Positions 16,234-20,420 of a stretch of 20,420 bases of DNA are shown here, piece after piece. A program made the translations under genes and the position numbers. Source of the DNA: Desulfuromonadales bacterium. GTDB lineage: Bacteria > Desulfobacterota > Desulfuromonadia > Desulfuromonadales > BM103. The DNA lies in assembly GCA_029859485.1 (NCBI GenBank), contig JAOUDB010000012.1:1-20420 (forward strand), read 5' to 3'. The stretch's first letter is position 1, and every line of letters starts with the position of its first letter. A model generated the notes under the pieces. That model made no database searches. It was given only the letters and a program-made list of their open reading frames with translations, and had not been told where the DNA came from.

Positions 16234-16497
16234 TCAATGAAATAGAAGATTGAAGGCGGTGTTCTTCTCAGACGATTTAGCTAAGGTCGTATCCGTTCGC
16301 CTTTGGAGAGATTCATCTACAACTGGCGCATAATCCCAAAACTTGCGTTCAGCTTCACGATCAGCTTCTACTCGGCTGACACCAATATCCTTCAGTAGAT
16401 AATCATCCATTTTACTCAGTTGCTTTCGTTGCCTGTGTATTTCTCCCCAAAATAAAATTTTGGCCAGCACCTTGTTTGCGTTAGAGAGCAGCATCAC
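16234..16497 (-). CDS. DUF1127-domain small protein
   Basis: A small basic protein of about 87 residues with a clear DUF1127 (YjiS-like) core: QRKQLSKMDDYLLKDIGVSR followed by VEADREAERKFWD. DUF1127 proteins are small arginine-rich proteins that in several proteobacteria affect stress response, phosphate or small-RNA-related control; the role here is unknown. Start choice: AAGGAG sits 8 nt before GTG 16497 and 11 nt before ATG 16494, whereas the longer ATG at 16527 has no site. It is the last of four short genes on this strand, with a -10-like TATATT upstream near 16550 that could drive it separately. Confidence 0.8.
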   Translation of the reverse strand: MMLLSNANKVLAKILFWGEIHRQRKQLSKMDDYLLKDIGVSRVEADREAERKFWDYAPVVDESLQRRTDTTLAKSSEKNTAFNLLFH

Positions 16498-16614
16498 GAT
16501 CAATTCTCCTTGCTGTATTGCGTACATGTCGACACCTTTGACATGAATATAGTATTCTGATCACCCGATTATGCACCCCTGGTGGCACTATTTATTGTTG
16601 GTGCTGTTAGTCAT

Positions 16615-16947
16615 TTATCTGCCCTGATACTTCAGAAGTGAAGTCATTCGTCTTATGAATCGAACGAATAGCTCTCGAATCACTCTGCTACGTAACTCGT
16701 TCGCTTTAGAAAAAAGTAAGTTAGCGTTATTGCAATATGTCACAATCTCTTCATGAGACCACTGTTCTACGTACATTGAACGTCTCCTCGCGTTAATTTT
16801 CTGCGTCCTCTTCCCCATAGAGTAATCTGCTTCGATGATTATTCTCTTCTTCTTTGCAGAAGTGCTCCAGGAAATGTTTGAAGACGACAATGGTGGCAAA
16901 ATCCTCAACTCCGATGGCAGAGTAGTGCTCTTTGCATAGTTTTCCAT
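16615..16947 (-). CDS. Small basic protein, possible DUF1127 partner
   Basis: A 110-residue protein counted from ATG 16947, preceded by GAGGGG at short spacing; a longer frame from 16998 lacks support. The N-terminal half is serine/lysine-rich and looks disordered. The C-terminal third (HEEIVTYCNNANLLFSKANELRSRVIRELF...) is a basic amphipathic helix of the kind that forms the N-terminal half of longer DUF1127 proteins in other bacteria. The next gene supplies the DUF1127 C-terminal core, so the pair may be one protein split in two. This is a resemblance by eye; otherwise the function is unknown. Confidence 0.6.
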   Translation of the reverse strand: MENYAKSTTLPSELRILPPLSSSNISWSTSAKKKRIIIEADYSMGKRTQKINARRRSMYVEQWSHEEIVTYCNNANLLFSKANELRSRVIRELFVRFIRRMTSLLKYQGR

Positions 16948-16994
16948 GGGCCCCTCACTTGAAAAGTATAGTTTCACTACCAACAAAATGGTTC

Positions 16995-17378
16995 TCATAT
17001 ATATACGTAGTCGTCTGATTCGACATGTTCGGATGTGGTACTGAGAAACGAGTCGGCCTGTGAATCTTCGATGACTTCGACCAGGTCATGTGCGGAGGAA
17101 CACGCCGTGCCGCAGTTCTCGCATTCCTGGATTTCTTCATGAAACTGAAACGCATCCAAATCTGTTTCAATACAATGAACGGCTTTACAGGTTGGGCAGA
17201 TGAAGTCAGAATAAGCGCTGACTTTATTGCTGCTCTTCCCTTTGATGATTTTTAACTCTTTGCCGGAATAGGTCCAAATGCCTCCGCAATCTCCACATTC
17301 GAATGCATCTTGGCAGTAACCGTCGGTGTGCATGTCAATTTCAATACGTCCGGTGTTTTTACATAATGGGCACTTCAT
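16995..17378 (-). CDS. Double zinc-ribbon protein
   Basis: A 127-residue protein with four CxxC knuckles forming two predicted zinc ribbons: C3/C6 (CPLC) with C28/C31 (CGDC), and C61/C64 (CPTC) with C86/C89 (CENC). The C-terminal tail is acidic. Start at 17378 is decided by AAAGGAG 7 nt upstream; the open frame runs 20 codons further without a site. The short N-terminal knuckle at residue 3 is normal for small zinc-ribbon proteins. No enzymatic domain is visible; nucleic-acid or protein binding is plausible. It lies 68 bp after the gene at 17447-17707 and 47 bp before the next, consistent with one transcript. Confidence 0.8.
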   Translation of the reverse strand: MKCPLCKNTGRIEIDMHTDGYCQDAFECGDCGGIWTYSGKELKIIKGKSSNKVSAYSDFICPTCKAVHCIETDLDAFQFHEEIQECENCGTACSSAHDLVEVIEDSQADSFLSTTSEHVESDDYVYI

Positions 17379-17446
17379 GATTTTCTCCTTTAATTTTATT
17401 GAACTGATTGTGATGATTTTGTTTGTTGTACATGACAAGTAATGTG

Positions 17447-17707
17447 CTAACTCCTATCGGTTTCTGTAACAGCATTCAGGGCGGCTTCGCACATGGACGT
17501 TTCAAGTGTTGCCCCTTTCCCTGTGGCCAAAAACCTTCCTGTTTTGGGGTCGATGATGACATATTCGTAGGAGCCGTCTTGGGCTTTACCGCCATACCGT
17601 GAAGGGTATCCGAGCCGAGACAAGGTGCCCCATGCGACAGATATGTCTATCTCGGTGTCAGCATCGTCGGTGAGCAGTAGACCAGCTTTTTTAAGTCGCG
17701 ATTTCAT
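17447..17707 (-). CDS. Small hypothetical protein, possibly phage ABA-sandwich-like
   Basis: An 86-residue protein with GAGAGGG 6 nt before the ATG. A central segment (AWGTLSRLGYPSRYGG, then SYEYVIIDPKTGRFLATGKG) leads to a C-terminal helix with SMCEAALNAV. That layout, aromatic strand segments followed by a CEAALxA-type helix, is reminiscent of the small phage ABA-sandwich (BC1872/DUF2591-like) proteins; the match is weak and unverified. It is the first gene of the small cluster and nearest to the predicted promoter at 17840-17867. Confidence 0.6.
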   Translation of the reverse strand: MKSRLKKAGLLLTDDADTEIDISVAWGTLSRLGYPSRYGGKAQDGSYEYVIIDPKTGRFLATGKGATLETSMCEAALNAVTETDRS

Positions 17708-17839
17708 AGGCCCTCTCTAAACTTTTTAATTGGACTTTTTGTCGTCCGTCTTTATGCAGCATGCAGAATGAAGTAAGAGGAGATTCTGTATTGCGGCAAA
17801 CAACAACTAAAAGAGGTATTTATTCACATAGTTGATATA

Positions 17840-17867
17840 ATTATTACCAAAACTCCAACAAAGTCAA
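17840..17867 (-). promoter_or_regulatory. Predicted sigma-70 promoter of the small-gene cluster
   Basis: On the - strand TTGACT (17867-17862) is followed after 16 bp by AATAAT (17845-17840), each five of six to consensus. Transcription would start near 17833, giving a 5' leader of about 125 nt before the first gene. Confidence 0.55.
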
Positions 17868-17877
17868 GCCTGACAAT

Positions 17878-17896
17878 TAAAATATGTCATATTTTA
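17878..17896. promoter_or_regulatory. 19-bp perfect palindrome, candidate operator
   Basis: TAAAATATG-T-CATATTTTA is perfectly symmetric about position 17887. It lies 10 bp upstream of the predicted -35 box, centred near -54 from the expected start site, a position usual for an activator. Confidence 0.5.
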
Positions 17897-18246
17897 CAGA
17901 TACTTATGATCTGTTTTGTTTTATACGGTATACAGTTGGTATGTTTTGCTGTTGTGGAGGTGTCAGGAAGAAATAATTAAGAGTTGAGTAGGTGCTTGTA
18001 ACTGTTAAGGATTTTTAATTGAGAACGGGGTTACACAAATACAGTATTTATTACCAAATAGACTTTGTGTAGTTTGTCGTGCCTCGGCTTAATTTGTGGC
18101 TTTTTGATGATTTCCGTGCACGATACGCTTTGCAAGGCTTGATCCTGAGGATGCCTCGAGCGTGGCCCGTCCCCTCTATCAGCATAGTTGTCGCCAATCT
18201 GAACCATTCCAAACAATGTAGGACGGCAAGCAAGAAACCCTCCTCT

Positions 18247-18274
18247 TTGACCTCAACGAATGAACGGGTATAAT
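18247..18274 (+). promoter_or_regulatory. Predicted sigma-70 promoter upstream of the receiver gene
   Basis: TTGACC (18247-18252), 16-bp spacer, TATAAT (18269-18274, perfect consensus). Transcription would start near 18281. Confidence 0.6.
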
Positions 18275-18337
18275 TGCCAGTATCTTATTTATGGTGGTAT
18301 CTGAGAATTGCAGGGGGAAGATGAGATATGAACACAA

Positions 18338-18367
18338 GCCATCCTCTGATCCGTTGGATGGCCTTTT
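18338..18367 (+). terminator. Intrinsic terminator in the leader of the receiver gene
   Basis: GCCATCC (18338-18344) pairs perfectly with GGATGGC (18356-18362) around an 11-nt loop, followed by CTTTT. It lies about 60-85 nt after the predicted start site and before the receiver gene, so it either ends a short RNA or acts as an attenuator. Confidence 0.6.
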
Positions 18368-18421
18368 ATGTTTATGGTACTTAATGAGGATCTCGGGAGC
18401 TATGAGACGACTCAGAAAACG

Positions 18422-18808
18422 ATGAGAAAGAAAATCCTATTAGTTGATGATAGCCCCTTTTTCCTCAAGGCCCTCAGTGATGCTTTGTCTGTGGATTTTC
18501 ATGTCGAAACCGCTAGCTCGGGAGAAAAGGCAATCAACCTTCTTGAAGAGATCGATAGCGCAAAGCCTGGAGATATTGGGCCCTTTGATCTGGTTATAAC
18601 TGACTTAGAGATGACGGGGTTAAGTGGATATGATGTTTCTCAATTTATTAGAAACAAAAACAGGAGAAATAAGTTTATACCAGTCATCATTCTCACCGGA
18701 AAGGACATTACGCAAGAGGAAGCCCGAGGGCATGGTTGCGCAGCATATATTCCGAAGACCAACCTGGGGAAGGTTGTTTCTATGACTCGGATTCTTTTGT
18801 TAAGGTGA
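18422..18808 (+). CDS. Single-domain response regulator (CheY-like receiver)
   Basis: A 128-residue stand-alone receiver domain. Key residues, counted from the ATG at 18422: D9/D10 acidic pair (LLVDDSPF), phosphoacceptor D61 in VITDLEMTG, T92 (ILTGKD) and K112 (YIPKTN). No output domain follows, so it would work by protein contact, like CheY, or in a phosphorelay. Start choice: the domain begins at MRKKILLVDD, and a longer frame to 18368 would begin inside the terminator's T run. The ATG lacks its own Shine-Dalgarno site, but a seven-codon micro-frame (18402-18425) overlaps it as ATGA. No kinase gene is adjacent. Confidence 0.85.
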   Translation: MRKKILLVDDSPFFLKALSDALSVDFHVETASSGEKAINLLEEIDSAKPGDIGPFDLVITDLEMTGLSGYDVSQFIRNKNRRNKFIPVIILTGKDITQEEARGHGCAAYIPKTNLGKVVSMTRILLLR

Positions 18809-18862
18809 TTTCTAATAGCTTGGGACATCTCGTCACAAAGTGAGTCGCAAAGGCCGCAAATG

Positions 18863-18996
18863 AAATGCCCAGAATGCGATAAAATCATCAGGATCGGCCT
18901 TTATCTTTTCTTATATGTCACGACTTGTGAGAGGAAAAACAGGCTTCCTGTTGAGAGACATTTAAGAGGCGCTTTAAGCCAACAAAAAAGGCCACC
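18863..18996 (+). repeat. Interspersed element, copy 2
   Basis: Diverged partner of 16009-16129 in the same orientation. Shared blocks: AAATGCCC at the left (18863-18870), GTCACGACTT (18917-18926), GGCTT, CTTTAA, and GGCCACC at the right (18990-18996). The right end is the 5' arm of an intact terminator. The left part carries an insertion of about 15 bp relative to copy 1. Confidence 0.55.
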
Positions 18997-19018
18997 TGGA
19001 AACGGGTGGCCTTTTTTG
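18983..19018 (+). terminator. Strong bidirectional intrinsic terminator
   Basis: GGCCACC (18990-18996) and GGTGGCC (19005-19011) form a perfect stem around an 8-nt loop, flanked by A6 and T6 runs that extend the pairing to 14 bp (18983-18996 with 19005-19018). It would end the receiver gene's transcript and could work on either strand. Confidence 0.9.
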
Positions 19019-19047
19019 TAATCCAGGCAATATGAGACGTTGATATT

Positions 19048-19087
19048 TTGACAAAAGGTTGAGATTTGTCATCATAACATTATGACA
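19048..19087 (+). promoter_or_regulatory. Candidate promoter and operator of the RNase gene
   Basis: A perfect -35 box TTGACA (19048-19053) is followed by CATAAC (19073-19078) at a long 19-bp spacing. An inverted repeat, TGTCAT (19067-19072) with ATGACA (19082-19087), covers the -10 region and is placed as a repressor site would be. Both are sequence impressions only. Confidence 0.4.
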
Positions 19088-19161
19088 TGGCGTTCGATCT
19101 GAAACGGGATGAACGACTAACTCAAAAACCACCGGTTTAATTTTCGGGAAAGGACTGTATC

Positions 19162-20420
19162 ATGAAAATCACTTTCCATGGCGCCGCCCGTACTGTTACC
19201 GGATCCCAACACCTGATTGAAGTGAACGGCAAAACCATCATGTTGGACTGTGGTCTGTTCCAAGGCAAAAGAAAGGAAGCCTTCGAGCGTAACCGCAACG
19301 AATTGTGCTCGGGCGAGAGCATCGATTGCCTGGTACTTTCCCATGCCCACATTGATCACTCAGGGCGCATCCCGCGGCTGGTCAAGGATGGTTTCAGTGG
19401 TGACATTTTCTGCACCTCGGCCACCCGCGACCTGTGTGCCGTTATGCTCATGGACAGCGCCTTTATTCAGGAAAATGACGTGGAATTCGTCAATCGCCGG
19501 AGGAAGAAGAAAGGTCAGCGCCTTTTTGAACCTCTCTATAGAAAGGCTGATGTGGGTAAGGCAATGGAGCAATTCGTCGGTTTAAGCTACAACCGTCGCC
19601 ACCAGCTCTTTCCCGGCATCCACCTCACCTTGATCGATGCCGGCCACATGCTAGGCAGCGCCCATGTCATCCTTGACATCGACGATCAGGTGACCGGCCA
19701 GAACCGCCGTCTGGTCTTCAGCGGAGATATCGGCCGGCCGGACATCCCCATCATCCGTGACCCCGTGCCAATAAGCGACGGTTGCGATATCCTGATCATG
19801 GAGAGTACCTACGGCAACAGGTACCATCCGGCTTATCCAGATTCAGAGAAGGAGTTGGAACGCATTGTCAACGAAACCGCCAGTCGCGGTGGATTACTGC
19901 TGATCCCGGCCTTTGCCGTTGGTCGGACCCAGCAGCTCGTTTATGCTTTCCACCGCTTGCACACCGATGGATCCATCCCCGATCTCCCAATCTTCGTTGA
20001 CAGCCCGCTGGCCACCCGCACCACCGAGATCTTCCGACTGCATCCGGAGGTTTATGATGCCGAAATCCGCGAGTTCCTGCTGACAGACGATGATAACAAC
20101 CCCTTTGGTTTCGGTCGTCTCCAGTACACCCAGACCGTGGAGCAATCGAAAGCGCTCAACAGCTTAAAATTCCCGGCGATCATCATCAGTTGCAGCGGCA
20201 TGCTTGAGGGCGGCCGTATCCTCCATCACCTGCGAAACCGCATCGGAGATCCGCGCAACACAATTCTCTTCACCAGTTGGCAGGCACCCAACACCTTGGG
20301 CCGCCATATAGTGGAGAAGGAGAAGACCGTTCGCATCTACGGTGAAGAATATAATGTGCGTGCCAAACTAGAGATTCTGACCGGCTTTTCCGGACACGCC
20401 GACCGGGATGGTCTGATCGA
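19162..20420 (+). CDS. Metallo-beta-lactamase/beta-CASP RNase, 3' partial
   Basis: A cytoplasmic metal-dependent ribonuclease of the beta-CASP family (CPSF73/TTHA0252-like). The first 419 residues are present; family members run about 450-470, so a short C-terminal part is lost at the window edge. The metallo-beta-lactamase motifs are complete: HAHIDH (61-66), GHMLGSAH (161-168) and D189 in FSGDIGRP. Beta-CASP motifs follow: motif A ESTYGNR (214-220), SCSGMLEGGR (343-352), and motif C with H412 in SGHAD (410-414). AAAGGA lies 7 nt before the ATG. It stands alone behind a strong terminator. RNA endonuclease or 5'-exonuclease activity is expected from the family; substrate RNAs are unknown. Confidence 0.93.
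   Translation, partial: MKITFHGAARTVTGSQHLIEVNGKTIMLDCGLFQGKRKEAFERNRNELCSGESIDCLVLSHAHIDHSGRIPRLVKDGFSGDIFCTSATRDLCAVMLMDSAFIQENDVEFVNRRRKKKGQRLFEPLYRKADVGKAMEQFVGLSYNRRHQLFPGIHLTLIDAGHMLGSAHVILDIDDQVTGQNRRLVFSGDIGRPDIPIIRDPVPISDGCDILIMESTYGNRYHPAYPDSEKELERIVNETASRGGLLLIPAFAVGRTQQLVYAFHRLHTDGSIPDLPIFVDSPLATRTTEIFRLHPEVYDAEIREFLLTDDDNNPFGFGRLQYTQTVEQSKALNSLKFPAIIISCSGMLEGGRILHHLRNRIGDPRNTILFTSWQAPNTLGRHIVEKEKTVRIYGEEYNVRAKLEILTGFSGHADRDGLI

Larger units (their letters stand above)
17708..18246. other. AT-rich intergenic region with promoter elements, no credible gene
   Basis: Holds the promoter of the small-gene cluster (- strand), a 19-bp palindrome (17878-17896), a small inverted repeat TATAC-G-GTATA (17922-17932), and an 8-bp inverted repeat TACACAAA/TTTGTGTA (18032-18039 with 18064-18071). 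Open frames of about 60 codons exist on both strands near 18031-18273 but overlap each other, lack ribosome binding sites and match nothing I recognise. Confidence 0.5.
18809..19161. other. Intergenic region between receiver and RNase genes
   Basis: No credible gene. Holds copy 2 of the interspersed element, a strong bidirectional terminator, and the promoter region of the RNase gene with an inverted repeat (19067-19087). Confidence 0.6.

Noticed and set aside
17922..17932. TATAC-G-GTATA inverted repeat
   Set aside because: Arms of only 5 bp in AT-rich DNA; not distinguishable from chance and not placed next to a predicted promoter element.
18032..18071. TACACAAA/TTTGTGTA inverted repeat with a 24-nt loop, considered as a mobile element end or hairpin
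   Set aside because: No transposase, no second end and no target duplication; the stem is AT-rich and weak.
18031..18273. Opposing open frames of about 60 codons on both strands
   Set aside because: They overlap each other, lack ribosome binding sites, and none shows a recognisable motif or composition typical of the neighbours. A decayed gene is possible but cannot be supported.
18770..18834. Possible frameshift extending the receiver protein in another frame to FVKVISNSLGHLVTK
   Set aside because: The receiver domain already has normal length (128 residues) with all key residues, so no frameshift is needed.
18860..19021. A 53-codon frame starting MKCPECDK, similar to the first knuckle of the zinc-ribbon protein
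   Set aside because: It has no good ribosome binding site, runs through the interspersed element and the terminator (which encodes its last residues), and lacks the second cysteine pair of a ribbon. It could be a fragment of a zinc-ribbon gene but not a convincing gene.

Overview
The window looks like chromosomal DNA of a Gram-negative, moderately GC-rich bacterium, most likely of the Desulfuromonadales/Geobacterales type (Desulfobacterota). This placement is an inference from gene content: a Na+/phosphate symporter fused to a PhoU-like tail and followed by phoB-phoR, a branched-chain/aromatic-type ABC importer, a DUF302 protein, a stand-alone receiver protein and a beta-CASP RNase. No rRNA or tRNA is visible to confirm it.

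Layout. (1) Positions 3-3958, + strand: the 3' part of a BMP-type nucleoside ABC importer (ATPase cut by the window edge, two permeases) overlapping a xanthine phosphoribosyltransferase-like gene. All junctions overlap, so this is one purine uptake and salvage operon. A small YdcZ/DUF606 membrane protein and a strong terminator (4515-4549) follow. (2) 4578-5192, - strand: a lone lipoprotein. (3) 5633-9895, + strand: Na+/Pi cotransporter, PhoB, PhoR. A pair of 11-bp direct repeats resembling a Pho box (5538-5559) lies upstream, suggesting a self-regulated phosphate-starvation operon. (4) 10169-10621, + strand: an AT-rich, secreted DUF302 protein. (5) 15687-11013, - strand: a complete Liv-type operon in the order binding protein, LivH, LivM, LivG, LivF, with a 12-bp intercistronic hairpin after the binding protein gene and an intrinsic terminator after livF. 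(6) 16234-17707, - strand: four small AT-rich genes (DUF1127 protein, a basic protein that may be its other half, a double zinc-ribbon protein, a small hypothetical) behind a good sigma-70-like promoter with a 19-bp perfect palindrome just upstream. (7) 18247-18808, + strand: a promoter, a short leader ending in an intrinsic terminator, and a receiver-only response regulator. (8) 19162 to the end, + strand: a metallo-beta-lactamase/beta-CASP RNase cut by the window edge.

Most of the window is ordinary transport and signalling. The least explained part is 15.8-19.1 kb: small accessory genes, two diverged copies of an interspersed element of roughly 120-130 bp (16009-16129 and 18863-18996), and several intrinsic terminators not attached to an obvious coding gene, which together suggest small RNAs or terminator-carrying repeats. 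I found no CRISPR array, intact insertion sequence, or clear phage or defence system.
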